A stretch of 64,000 nt of DNA from Burkholderiaceae bacterium (GCA_024235995.1 JACKLI010000001.1:2294001-2358000), one strand, 5' to 3'. Shown: positions 31,464-39,136, counted from the stretch's first letter. The notes: generated by a model from the letters alone, not told the origin. Made by a program: numbers and translations.

Positions 31464-31780
31464 TGGCGCGCTTCGACGTGTTTGCCAACAGCGGCCCCCA
31501 CGCCGCCAGCACCCCGTATCTGCTGGACGTGCAAAGCAGCTTAATGGACGGGCTGGACAGCCGCGTGGTGGTGCCCCTGCGGCGGCGCTCGCATTTTGCC
31601 GCGGTCAAGCTGCCCGAAAGCCTGATGCCTGTGCTGCAGGTGGCTGGCGAGGAATGCCTGCTGGAGACGCCCAAGCTGGCGGCCGTTCCGGTACGCATGC
31701 TCAAGACGCCTGTGGCTTCCCTGGCCCATGAACAAGCCCGCATCGTTGCGGCGCTCGATTTTTTATTCAACGGATACTAG
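31463..31780 (+). CDS. ccdB: Toxin CcdB (DNA gyrase poison)
   Basis: ATG at 31463 gives 105 residues, close to the 101 of F-plasmid CcdB. It begins MARFDVFANSG and shows VDVQS-like LDVQSSLMDGL and PLRRRSHF segments typical of the family. CcdB traps gyrase A in its cleavage complex. The gyrase-interacting tail normally ends in Trp-Gly-Ile; here it ends DFLFNGY, so the last residues differ and potency is uncertain. The gene lies 55 bp upstream of guaA. Confidence 0.88.
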   Translation: MARFDVFANSGPHAASTPYLLDVQSSLMDGLDSRVVVPLRRRSHFAAVKLPESLMPVLQVAGEECLLETPKLAAVPVRMLKTPVASLAHEQARIVAALDFLFNGY

Positions 31781-31835
31781 AGAAGGCGTGAACGAACCCG
31801 CCGTGTCTGACGCGAGCGCCTGTCCCTCTTTGACC

Positions 31836-33455
31836 ATGCAACACCACAAAATCCTCATCCTCGACTTCGGCTCCCAGGTCACCCAGCTCATCGCCCGCCG
31901 CGTGCGCGAGGCCAAGGTGTATTGCGAGGTCCATTCCTGCGACGTGAGCGACGACTGGGTGCGCCAGTACGCGGCCGATGGCCAGTTGAAGGGCGTGATC
32001 CTCTCGGGCAGCCACGCCAGCACCACTGAGGAGAGCACCGACCGCGCGCCGCAGGCCGTGTTCGAGCTGGGCGTGCCGGTGCTGGGCATCTGCTACGGCA
32101 TGCAGACCATGGCGCAGCAATTGGGCGGCAAGGTGGAGGGTGGGCATACCCGCGAATTCGGCTACGCCGAGGTGCGCGCGCGCGGCCACACCGCGCTGCT
32201 GAAGGACATCGCCGACTTCACCACGCCCGACGGCCACGGCATGCTCAAGGTGTGGATGAGCCACGGCGACAAGGTGACCGAGCTGCCGCCGGGCTTCAAG
32301 CTGATGGCCAGCACGCCCAGCTGCCCCATTGCCGGCATGGCCGACGAGGCGCGGCATTTCTACGCCGTGCAGTTTCACCCCGAGGTCACGCATACGCTGC
32401 AGGGCCGGGCGATGCTGGAGCGCTTCGTGCTGGGCATTTGCGGCGTCCGCGCCGACTGGGACATGCGCGGCCATGTGGAGGAGGCCGTGCAGGCCATCCG
32501 CGCGCAGGTGGGTGACGAGGAAGTGATCCTGGGCCTGTCGGGCGGGGTCGACTCCAGCGTGGCCGCGGCGCTGATCCACCGCGCCATCGGCGACCAGCTG
32601 ACCTGCGTGTTCGTCGACCACGGCCTGCTGCGGCAACACGAGGGCGACATGGTGATGGACATGTTCGTCGGCCAGCTGCACGCCAGGGTGATCCGCGTAG
32701 ATGCCTCCGAACAATTTCTGGGCCATCTCAGGGGCGTGAGCGAGCCCGAGCAAAAGCGCAAGATCATCGGGCGCGAGTTCGTCGAGGTCTTCAAGGCCGA
32801 GGCGGCCAAGCTCAAGGCCGGCGGTGGCGGCCACAAGGGCGCCACGTTTCTGGCCCAGGGCACGATTTATCCGGACGTCATCGAGTCCGGCGGCGCCAAG
32901 AGCAAGAAGGCCGTCACCATCAAGAGCCATCACAACGTCGGTGGCCTGCCCGAGCAACTGGGCCTGAAACTGCTGGAGCCGCTGCGCGACCTGTTCAAGG
33001 ACGAGGTGCGCGAGCTGGGCATCGCCCTGGGCCTGCCGCCCGAGATGGTCTACCGCCACCCCTTCCCCGGCCCCGGCCTGGGCGTGCGCATCCTGGGCGA
33101 GGTGAAAAAGGAGTACGCCGACCTGCTGCGCCGCGCCGACGCCATCTTCATCGAAGAGCTGCGCGCCACCCGCGACGAGGCCAGCGGAAAGACCTGGTAC
33201 GAGCTGACCAGCCAGGCCTTCACGGTCTTCCTGCCGGTCAAGAGCGTGGGTGTGATGGGCGACGGCCGAACCTACGACTACGTCGTGGCCCTGCGCGCCG
33301 TGCAGACCAGCGACTTCATGACCGCCGACTGGGCCGAGCTGCCCTACGCGCTGCTGAAAAAGGTCTCAAGCCGCATCATCAACGAAGTGCGCGGCATCAA
33401 CCGCGTCACCTACGACATCAGCAGCAAGCCGCCGGCGACGATTGAGTGGGAGTGA
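31836..33455 (+). CDS. guaA: GMP synthase (glutamine-hydrolysing)
   Basis: ATG at 31836 gives 539 residues (MQHHKILILDFGSQVTQLIA), the usual length. Class I glutaminase nucleophile Cys86 is in GICYGMQT; His and Glu of the triad are in FHPEVTH. The ATP pyrophosphatase P-loop GLSGGVDSS lies near 231-239, and the dimerisation domain ends in TIEWE. It converts XMP to GMP. The 3' end is the target of the integrase immediately downstream, and the reading frame remains intact, as expected for site-specific integration. Confidence 0.96.
   Translation: MQHHKILILDFGSQVTQLIARRVREAKVYCEVHSCDVSDDWVRQYAADGQLKGVILSGSHASTTEESTDRAPQAVFELGVPVLGICYGMQTMAQQLGGKVEGGHTREFGYAEVRARGHTALLKDIADFTTPDGHGMLKVWMSHGDKVTELPPGFKLMASTPSCPIAGMADEARHFYAVQFHPEVTHTLQGRAMLERFVLGICGVRADWDMRGHVEEAVQAIRAQVGDEEVILGLSGGVDSSVAAALIHRAIGDQLTCVFVDHGLLRQHEGDMVMDMFVGQLHARVIRVDASEQFLGHLRGVSEPEQKRKIIGREFVEVFKAEAAKLKAGGGGHKGATFLAQGTIYPDVIESGGAKSKKAVTIKSHHNVGGLPEQLGLKLLEPLRDLFKDEVRELGIALGLPPEMVYRHPFPGPGLGVRILGEVKKEYADLLRRADAIFIEELRATRDEASGKTWYELTSQAFTVFLPVKSVGVMGDGRTYDYVVALRAVQTSDFMTADWAELPYALLKKVSSRIINEVRGINRVTYDISSKPPATIEWE
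33441..33455 (+). other. Probable left attachment site (attL) in the guaA 3' end
   Basis: The last codons of guaA (ATTGAGTGGGAGTGA) are a known integration hotspot for guaA-type islands. An integrase reading away from guaA starts 308 bp further on. No second copy of this sequence was seen in the window, so attR must lie beyond 64000 or be too divergent to recognise by eye. The precise crossover is inferred. Confidence 0.6.
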
Positions 33456-33762
33456 TTTGGCGTCTGGCATCGGCTGGCACCGAGTAGCACGAAAACACAC
33501 CTAAGCCCGCGTCACTGCGGGCTTTTTTGTGATTTCTTCCGGCACTGGCTGGCAATCTTTGGTATCGCCAAGCACCGTTTTTTCATGGCATGATGAATGG
33601 CATTGAATGCTTCGATGCCATGAGATGCCGCCGATGCCATGTAACCGCCTTTCTGGTGATCATGGTATTGATATAGCGTAGTGCAATGATTTCATTGTGT
33701 TTTTACGCCAAGGTGGGGTTGGTTCCAGATCATGGTATTTAAGCCGAATCAGGGCGAGAACC
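33456..33762. other. Gap between guaA and the integrase gene
   Basis: This 307-bp gap holds the guaA terminator (33503-33528) and then sequence of clearly lower GC that belongs to the island. Short direct repeats are visible: GATCATGGTATT at 33658 and 33728, GATGCCATG at 33614 and 33633, and GGCAYYGGCTGGCA at about 33467 and 33544. They are candidates for arm-type integrase or excisionase sites and for the integrase promoter. No open reading frame is convincing. Confidence 0.5.
33503..33528 (+). terminator. Rho-independent terminator of guaA
   Basis: Stem AAGCCCGC / GCGGGCTT with loop GTCACT, followed by a run of six T. It lies about 50 bp behind the guaA stop. Confidence 0.85.
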
Positions 33763-34965
33763 ATGCTGACCGATACCAAGCTGCGTAACCTCAAGCCGAG
33801 GGACAAGCTCTACAAGGAAAATGACCGTGACGGCCTCTATGTGGCCGTCACGCCCGCTGGGGCGATCTCGTTCCGCTACAACTACTCGATCCACGGTCGG
33901 CAGGAGACCATCACCTTCGGCCGCTATGGCGTCGGCGGCATCACCCTTGCGGAAGCCCGCGAGCGGTTGGGAGAGGCTAAGAAGATGATCGCAGCCGGGA
34001 AGTCGCCGGCCAAAGAGAAGGCTCGGGACAAGGCCCGCGTCAAGGATGCGGAGACGTTCGGGGCGTGGGCGGAAAAGTGGCTGCGCGGCTACCAAATGGC
34101 TGACTCCACCCGCGACATGCGCCGTTCAGTCTACGAGCGCGAGCTGAAGCCGAAATTCGGCAATCAGAAACTGGGAGAGATCACCCACGAGGACTTGCGG
34201 GCGCTGACCGATGCCATCGTGGAGCGCGGTGCACCGGCGACCGCAGTGCATGCTCGCGAGGTGATGTTGCAGGTCTTTCGCTGGGCCATCGAGCGCGGCC
34301 AGAAGGTCGAGAACCCGGCAGAGCTGGTGCGGCCGACGACTATCGCCAAGTTCGAGCCGCGCGACCGTGCGCTGACGCCCGACGAGATCGGCCTGATGTA
34401 CCAGTACATGGAGCGTATCGGCACAGCACCATCCGTCCGGGCCGCGGCCAAGCTGCTGCTGTTGACGATGGTGCGCAAGAGCGAGCTGACCAACGCGACC
34501 TGGAGCGAGATCAATTTCAGCGACGCGCTTTGGACGATCCCGAAGGAGCGGATGAAGCGGCGCAATCCGCACCTGGTGTTTCTGTCCCGGCAGGCGCTGG
34601 ACATCTTCATTGCCCTCAAAACCTTCGCTGGCGGATCGGACTACGTGCTGCCGTCGCGGTATGACTCGGACCTACCCATGAGCAGCGCCACGCTCAACCA
34701 GGTGCTGACGCTGACGTATCGACTGGCGCAGAAGGAAGGGAAGTCGCTCGCCAAGTTCGGGCCACATGACTTGAGGCGCACGGCCAGTACGTTGCTGCAT
34801 GAGGCTGGCTACAACACGGATTGGATCGAGAAGTGCCTGGCGCACGAGCAGCGAGGCGTCAGGGCCGTCTACAACAAGGCCGAGTACCGCGAGCAGCGGA
34901 CGGCGATGTTGCAAGACTGGGCGGACATGATCGACGAATGGACACTGAAGCGGCCGAAGGCGTAA
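33763..34965 (+). CDS. int: Tyrosine-type site-specific integrase (guaA-targeting island type)
   Basis: ATG at 33763 (MLTDTKLRNLKPRDK) gives 400 residues. The N-terminal DUF4102-like arm-binding domain, the SAM-like core-binding domain and the catalytic domain follow in order. Catalytic residues are readable: Arg238 (MVRKSEL), His335 and Arg338 (HDLRR), His361 (AHEQ) and Tyr370 (VYNKAEY). The enzyme should integrate and excise the island at the guaA 3' end. An AlpA-type gene, a likely excisionase or regulator, lies downstream on the other strand. Confidence 0.93.
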   Translation: MLTDTKLRNLKPRDKLYKENDRDGLYVAVTPAGAISFRYNYSIHGRQETITFGRYGVGGITLAEARERLGEAKKMIAAGKSPAKEKARDKARVKDAETFGAWAEKWLRGYQMADSTRDMRRSVYERELKPKFGNQKLGEITHEDLRALTDAIVERGAPATAVHAREVMLQVFRWAIERGQKVENPAELVRPTTIAKFEPRDRALTPDEIGLMYQYMERIGTAPSVRAAAKLLLLTMVRKSELTNATWSEINFSDALWTIPKERMKRRNPHLVFLSRQALDIFIALKTFAGGSDYVLPSRYDSDLPMSSATLNQVLTLTYRLAQKEGKSLAKFGPHDLRRTASTLLHEAGYNTDWIEKCLAHEQRGVRAVYNKAEYREQRTAMLQDWADMIDEWTLKRPKA

Positions 34966-35024
34966 GCCAGAAGATTACAGTTCGCTCGCCTGCCCGAACA
35001 TCGAGGCATGGCCCCGGGTTTCAT

Positions 35025-35039
35025 TGACACTTGAGGGGC
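35025..35039 (+). promoter_or_regulatory. TrfA-type iteron 1 (IncP-1 oriV-like)
   Basis: TGACACTTGAGGGGC matches the iteron core bound by the IncP-1 initiator TrfA. It is directly followed by a KorB-type operator. Confidence 0.7.
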
Positions 35040-35046
35040 GTAGCGT

Positions 35047-35059
35047 TTTAGCCGCTAAA
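35047..35059. promoter_or_regulatory. KorB-type operator 1
   Basis: TTTAGCCGCTAAA is a perfect match to the IncP-1 KorB operator. It lies 7 bp behind iteron 1 and overlaps the last codons of the alpA-like gene. No korB gene is in the window. Confidence 0.75.
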
Positions 35060-35300
35060 AAGTGGCTGCTGCGACCGACGGGGTGAAGCCGGGACGCATG
35101 GCCTGAGTGCCCGATGCCTTGCGCGCCTCGATCCATTCCTCGACCTCGGCCAAGTCCCAGGCGACGTTTCGGCTGGTGAGCGCAATGCGACGCGGAAACT
35201 CCCCCCGCTGCTCCATATTGAAAATCGTGCGCTCAGACAGCGGGATCATCGCCAGTAGCTTCTTGCGGTTGATGAGCGTCTTACTTGTCGTTGTCTGCAT
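35055..35300 (-). CDS. AlpA-family DNA-binding protein (excisionase-like)
   Basis: The start at ATG 35300 (MQTTTSKTLINRKK) follows AAGAGG by 7 bases and gives 81 residues; a GTG 21 bases further up is possible. The protein is a MerR-like winged HTH of the AlpA family (IPLSERTIFNMEQRGEFPRRIAL, quoted in part). AlpA proteins activate integrase or act as excision directionality factors. It is convergent with the integrase gene, the usual place for such a factor in guaA-type islands. Confidence 0.85.
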   Translation of the reverse strand: MQTTTSKTLINRKKLLAMIPLSERTIFNMEQRGEFPRRIALTSRNVAWDLAEVEEWIEARKASGTQAMRPGFTPSVAAATF

Positions 35301-35379
35301 CCCTTGGCCTCTTTCAGTCACTTGCGAACATGTGCCTGATGGTGCCTGTGAATGCGGATTGTTTCGTCCTATTAGTTGG

Positions 35380-36369
35380 TCAATTTGGTTGACGCCGCGA
35401 GCGCGACTTTGAACTCAAGTGGAACATCGCAGGGATCGACGTCAGTGCCTTCGATACGGCTTGGCGTTCTATACCTAGCTTTCGCGCAATCTCCGACTGG
35501 TTGAGTCCAGACCGCTGGAGCATCAGCATCTGCTTTTTGCGATCCGATAGCTTTGAGTCCACCATCAGCCGTGCTTGATTGCGCAGCTCTGCCTTGTCCG
35601 CCGGCTGTAAGGTCTGGCCTGCGACATAGTGGAAGAAGTAGCTGTCAACCAGTTGATCGCCCGATTTCACTTGGGCAGTGGCCGGCTTCGCGCATTGCTG
35701 GTTGAGTCTCGCCAGTTCGAGGTCGAATTGCGCGAGGGATCGCCTTGCTTGTCTGTAGACAGGGTTCCATGCGCCGCTCGGCAATTTAGGCCGGTGATCC
35801 AGGCAATACAGGCTGCTTAGTCGAAGCCTTTCCTCTGGATCGTCCGCCTTCGGATCATCGCTCCCGCCGGCGAATGAGGTCAGCTCGGCGAGTGATCCGC
35901 AGAACCGGCAGAACCCCTGGAGGCGTTCGCCATTCAGTCGGGTGTCGCGCACCTTCGACTTCACCGGCCGTTTGCAGGCGCAGTCCCATACAAGCCCGAT
36001 CAACGATTCGAGTGTTGCAACAAACCGCCGATCTCTTGGCGTCTGCCTATCCTCCGTTTTGATGAACTGGCGCAGCAACTGCCGCTGCATGCGAACCATC
36101 GCATCAAGTCCAATCAGTCGAATGATTCCGCTGAAGCTCACCCCTGTTCCTGCTCCGGGGATATGGCCCAAGTAGCGTTGTGGCAGCGTCGCCGTGTACG
36201 CAGCCACGGCGGGGTCAATAAGTTCCTGTAACAGCCCAACGATGGGGTAGCGCCGCGAGGAGGCGGAATACGGCCGCCAGCGATCCTCAAACTGCCCGAT
36301 GGCTTCCGAGACAGTGGGATCGCAGCCTTCCCAGATGACAATGGTTGGATCGTTCTTCATGTCAACCAT
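35380..36369 (-). CDS. Island regulator with zinc-type cysteines and C-terminal HTH
   Basis: I cannot assign a family name. The protein has about 329 residues from ATG 36369 (TTG 36378 and ATG 36360 are alternatives; none has a clear ribosome site). The centre has a putative zinc site: CACKRP, CRFCG and CLDH. The C-terminus carries a sigma-region-4-like HTH (RSGLNQSEIARKLGIERQ near residues 284-303). It is divergent from the replication operon. The DNA around its start is duplicated upstream of traK, which suggests that this protein, or its operator, controls both operons. Confidence 0.6.
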   Translation of the reverse strand: MVDMKNDPTIVIWEGCDPTVSEAIGQFEDRWRPYSASSRRYPIVGLLQELIDPAVAAYTATLPQRYLGHIPGAGTGVSFSGIIRLIGLDAMVRMQRQLLRQFIKTEDRQTPRDRRFVATLESLIGLVWDCACKRPVKSKVRDTRLNGERLQGFCRFCGSLAELTSFAGGSDDPKADDPEERLRLSSLYCLDHRPKLPSGAWNPVYRQARRSLAQFDLELARLNQQCAKPATAQVKSGDQLVDSYFFHYVAGQTLQPADKAELRNQARLMVDSKLSDRKKQMLMLQRSGLNQSEIARKLGIERQAVSKALTSIPAMFHLSSKSRSRRQPN

Positions 36370-36449
36370 TTTGGACAACTAATAAGATGTAGGCAACCCC
36401 CAATAACGCCTAACCTTCGTAGCAATTCAGTTGATAACGGAGGTTTACG
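36359..36449. promoter_or_regulatory. Divergent promoter region P1 (copy 1 of a duplicated leader)
   Basis: The stretch begins ATGTCAACCATTTTGG and ends AGTTGATAACGGAGGTTTAC directly before the replication operon. A second copy with the same ends precedes traK (39047-39136). The end includes the ribosome site GGAGG. The beginning overlaps the start codon of the divergent regulator gene. Confidence 0.7.
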
Positions 36450-36451
36450 CA

Positions 36452-36685
36452 ATGACGATAGAAGACACGCTACTGCAACGCTTCGGCCCGCTGCTGAGCA
36501 TGGCACAGCTCGCCTCCGTCCTGGATCGATCACCGGATGGCCTGCGGGTCAGTTTGCGCACGACGAGCGAATGGGCGGGGCGAATCAACAAGGCTCGCTT
36601 GAAGATCGGTCGGCGCGTCTACTTTCGAACCTCGCAGATCGCCGAGGTGCTGAGCGACGAATCCCTGTACGGAACGGGGAACTGA
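36452..36685 (+). CDS. Small plasmid-type HTH protein, first gene of the replication operon
   Basis: ATG at 36452 follows GGAGGTTTACGCA and gives 77 residues. The sequence (MTIEDTLLQRFGPLLSMAQL, then KIGRRVYFRTSQIAEVL) looks like a short winged-helix DNA-binding protein. It holds the position of RepF, the small repressor gene in front of repA-repC in IncQ plasmids, but sequence identity to RepF is not claimed. The stop is 3 bp before the repA start. Confidence 0.7.
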   Translation: MTIEDTLLQRFGPLLSMAQLASVLDRSPDGLRVSLRTTSEWAGRINKARLKIGRRVYFRTSQIAEVLSDESLYGTGN

Positions 36686-36688
36686 GTC

Positions 36689-37564
36689 GTGGCGATTGAC
36701 GTCCTGGCGGCGTTCGAGTGCGAACCGCCGGTGCTGGACTTCATATGGCCGGGCTTCCTCGCGGGAACCGTCGGCGCGCTCGTCGCCCCAGGGGCCACGG
36801 GCAAGAGCTTCTGGGCGCTGGAAGCGGCCATGAGCATCGCATGCAGCGTTGCCGGCGGCGACCTCGTGGGCCTGGCCCCCGCACACACCGGGCGCGTGGT
36901 CTATCTGGCCGGGGAAGACCCGCCGCCCGCGCTTGTCCGGCGCATTCACGCCATCGGCCAGCACCTTGGGCATACAGCCCGCCAAGCCATCGCCGAGAAC
37001 CTCGTGCTTGAGCCGATCATGGGCAAGCGCCTGAACGTCATGGACGAGGCTCACTTGCGCCGCGTCATCGAGTACAGCGCCGGGGCGAGGCTGATCGTGC
37101 TGGACACCCTGAGCCGCATCCACGCCCTCGATGAGAACAGCAACGGCAACATGGCCCACCTCGTGGCCGTGCTGGAGCAGGTCGCGGCTACCACGGGCGC
37201 ATCCGTGCTCTACCTGCACCACGTCAGCAAAGGAAGCGCCCGCGAAGGGCAGACCGACCAGCAGCAGGCCGCGCGTGGCGCGTCCGCGCTGATCGACAAC
37301 GCCAGGTGGTGCGGTTACGTCGCCCGCATGACTGAGGACGAGGCGAAGCGCCTCAGCGACCGCGCCCATGACCGGCAACCCATCGGCGATGAGCGGCGCG
37401 GCTACTTCGTGCGTTTCGGCGTCAGCAAGCAAAACTACGACGCCACGCCGCTTGATCGCTGGTACATGCGGCACGCCGGCGGCGTGCTGGTGCCGGTGGA
37501 GCTGTATGAGGCCAGCAGGAATGAGGAAAGACGTAATAGTCGGAGGCGAGGCGATGGCTTTTGA
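36689..37564 (+). CDS. repA: IncQ-type replication helicase RepA
   Basis: GTG at 36689 gives 291 residues; RSF1010 RepA has 279. It is a RecA-fold hexameric helicase: Walker A GATGKSFWALE near residues 31-41, VVYLAGEDPPPALVRRI (family motif), Walker B LIVLDTLSRIHALDE, then VLYLHHVSKGS. RepA opens oriV for IncQ replication. It overlaps the start of repC. A RepB primase, essential in IncQ plasmids, is not found in the window. Confidence 0.88.
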   Translation: MAIDVLAAFECEPPVLDFIWPGFLAGTVGALVAPGATGKSFWALEAAMSIACSVAGGDLVGLAPAHTGRVVYLAGEDPPPALVRRIHAIGQHLGHTARQAIAENLVLEPIMGKRLNVMDEAHLRRVIEYSAGARLIVLDTLSRIHALDENSNGNMAHLVAVLEQVAATTGASVLYLHHVSKGSAREGQTDQQQAARGASALIDNARWCGYVARMTEDEAKRLSDRAHDRQPIGDERRGYFVRFGVSKQNYDATPLDRWYMRHAGGVLVPVELYEASRNEERRNSRRRGDGF

Positions 37565-38423
37565 CCTCACCCATGCCAGGCACGACCCAATGCACTGCTT
37601 GGTCCCCGGCTTGTTCCGCAGTCTCAAGCGCGGTGAACGGAAGAAACTCAAGCTCGATGTGACGTATCACTACGCCGGGACTGAACAAGCGCGGTTCGTC
37701 GGTTTCGAGCCTCTTGGCGCTGATGACATGCGGCTGCTGCAAGGTCTTGTGGCTCTTGGAGGACCGAGGGGCATCATCCTGACGCCAGAGCCAACAGCGG
37801 ACTTGCCGAAGCAACTCCGTCTATTCCTTGAGCCGAAGTTCGACGCGGTGGGGCAGGATGCGCTGGTCGTGCGAGAGAGCATGACCCGCCTGCTAGGCGA
37901 AATCGGCTTGACCGATGGCGGTGACAACATCCGGGCGATCAAGGCGTGCTTGCTGCGCATGGCAAACGTGACGGTGGTGCTCACCAAGGGAAGCCGGCAA
38001 AGGTCTTTTCACCTGATGAGCTATGCCTTCGATGAGGATGACGGACGGCTGTTTGTCGCGTTGAATCCTCAGATTGCAGAGGCGATTCTTGGGCGGCGCC
38101 CATATACCCGCATCGAGATGGTCGAGGTGCGGGCGCTGCAAACCGACCCGGCCCGCCTGATTCACCAACGGCTATGCGGCTGGATCGACCCCGGCAAAGC
38201 CGGGCGCGTGGAACTCGATACCCTTGCTGGCTACGTCTGGCCGGACGAGGCGAACGCCGAGGCCATGAAGAAGCGCCGCCAGAAGGCCCGCAAGGCTCTG
38301 GCCGAGCTTGCCACCGTGGGATGGAAGGTCAGCGAGTATGCGGCAGGGAAGTGGGAAATTGGCAGGCCGAAGCCCGTAGTAACGTTCCCCAAGCTCCGTA
38401 GCAACGTTCCCCTTCACCCGTAG
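37554..38423 (+). CDS. repC: IncQ-type replication initiator RepC
   Basis: ATG 37554 (MAFDLTHARHDPMHC) has GGAGG 7 bases upstream and gives 289 residues, near the 283 of RSF1010 RepC; ATG 37521 is an alternative. Conserved blocks are PGLFRSLKRGERKKLKLDVTY (in part), GLVALGGPRGIIL and LIHQRLCGWIDPGKAG. RepC binds oriV iterons. Three iterons begin inside the last 16 codons of this gene, so initiator and binding sites are linked. Confidence 0.9.
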   Translation: MAFDLTHARHDPMHCLVPGLFRSLKRGERKKLKLDVTYHYAGTEQARFVGFEPLGADDMRLLQGLVALGGPRGIILTPEPTADLPKQLRLFLEPKFDAVGQDALVVRESMTRLLGEIGLTDGGDNIRAIKACLLRMANVTVVLTKGSRQRSFHLMSYAFDEDDGRLFVALNPQIAEAILGRRPYTRIEMVEVRALQTDPARLIHQRLCGWIDPGKAGRVELDTLAGYVWPDEANAEAMKKRRQKARKALAELATVGWKVSEYAAGKWEIGRPKPVVTFPKLRSNVPLHP

Positions 38424-38434
38424 CAACGTTCCCC
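38375..38434 (+). repeat. Three iterons with exact 22-bp spacing (oriV)
   Basis: CGTAGYAACGTTCCCC occurs at 38375-38390, 38397-38412 and 38419-38434, each start 22 bp after the last. Twenty-two-base iterons are known from IncQ-2 type origins. Their place at the end of repC makes them the probable RepC-binding sites. Confidence 0.8.
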
Positions 38435-38624
38435 GCCTCAAACCGGAAAACAGAGCAACGGCGCGGGCTTGCGGCTAGTCCGCAAATTCCATCCATGATC
38501 TTCCAAGATCATCCACTAGGCGCGGCACTTGCCGCCGCCCTTTAGGGCGACGCCAAGTCCTTGCCGATGGTCGGCCTGCGGCCGAGTTGTACGCCAGAAG
38601 GGCGGTCAGCTCCGGCCGGTTCTT

Positions 38625-38637
38625 TTTAGCGGCTAAA
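38625..38637. promoter_or_regulatory. KorB-type operator 2
   Basis: TTTAGCGGCTAAA. Together with the adjacent reversed iteron it forms an inverted copy of the 35025-35059 segment. Confidence 0.75.
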
Positions 38638-38644
38638 ACGCTGC

Positions 38645-38659
38645 GCCCCTCAAGTGTCA
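38645..38659 (-). promoter_or_regulatory. TrfA-type iteron 2
   Basis: On the minus strand TGACACTTGAGGGGC. It is 7 bp from KorB-type operator 2, the same spacing as in the first pair. Confidence 0.7.
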
Positions 38660-38672
38660 ATAAGATGTTGTA

Positions 38673-38706
38673 TGTTGTATGTTGTAGCGCGCTACAACAT
38701 ACAACA
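38673..38706. repeat. Perfect 34-bp palindrome
   Basis: The arm TGTTGTATGTTGTAGCG (38673-38689) is followed with no spacer by its exact reverse complement (38690-38706). The left arm is preceded by tandem ATGTTGT units starting at 38665. It may be a dimeric regulator site or a cruciform-forming element. Confidence 0.75.
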
Positions 38707-38773
38707 GTTCAATTCAATGCCCTGGCCACGTCATGAGATCGGCCTTTCTTTCGCGCGCTACGTCGAGCTGCAG

Positions 38774-38914
38774 CATCGTCATCTCCGGCGAGGCTGGCCA
38801 TGTCCGGGCCATGGTCGACCATCGCCACGTCCGACGATGCACCGAGGGCCCCATCGCCAGTTCTGACGATGACGGCCGCCGGCGCTGGAGCTCGCATCGC
38901 CACTTCTGACGATG
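38774..38914. repeat. Palindrome array A (four 20-bp units)
   Basis: Units at about 38774-38793 (degenerate), 38820-38839, 38852-38871 and 38895-38914 follow the pattern CATCGYCA-N4-TGRCGATG; the last is CATCGCCACTTCTGACGATG. Array B at 43668-43838 has the same unit type and some of the same linkers. Function unknown. Confidence 0.75.
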
Positions 38915-38926
38915 CGATCCTCTCTT

Positions 38927-38941
38927 TGACACTTGAGGGGC
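38927..38941 (+). promoter_or_regulatory. TrfA-type iteron 3
   Basis: TGACACTTGAGGGGC, here without an adjacent KorB operator; it lies 12 bp behind palindrome array A. Confidence 0.7.
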
Positions 38942-39046
38942 CGAGCGGCGGGGATCTCCCGGCCTACTCCCCTCTTGGCGTTCAATTTTCCGTGCTGAAT
39001 GAGCTGCCATCCCTGTTTCGATGGGCGTGCCTGTGTCATCGGCTCT

Positions 39047-39136
39047 ATGTCAACCATTTCGGCCAATTATTGGAATGTTGTGTAGGCCAGCACTCCGTAA
39101 CCTTCGGAGTAGTTCAGTTGATAACGGAGGTTTACG
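39047..39136 (+). promoter_or_regulatory. Promoter region P2 upstream of traK (copy 2 of the duplicated leader)
   Basis: Starts ATGTCAACCATTTCGG and ends AGTTGATAACGGAGGTTTAC, matching P1 at 36359-36449 with small gaps between the ends. It supplies the GGAGG ribosome site of traK. A truncated copy of the divergent regulator's start region is included. Confidence 0.7.

Noticed and set aside
33456..33762. tRNA gene as integration target
   Set aside because: No cloverleaf-like sequence was seen. The integrase lies behind the intact guaA 3' end, itself a known target.
38709..38903. Small minus-strand frames over palindrome array A (also 38714-39010 and 38779-39066)
   Set aside because: They run through repeats and binding sites, have no ribosome site and no recognisable protein pattern.
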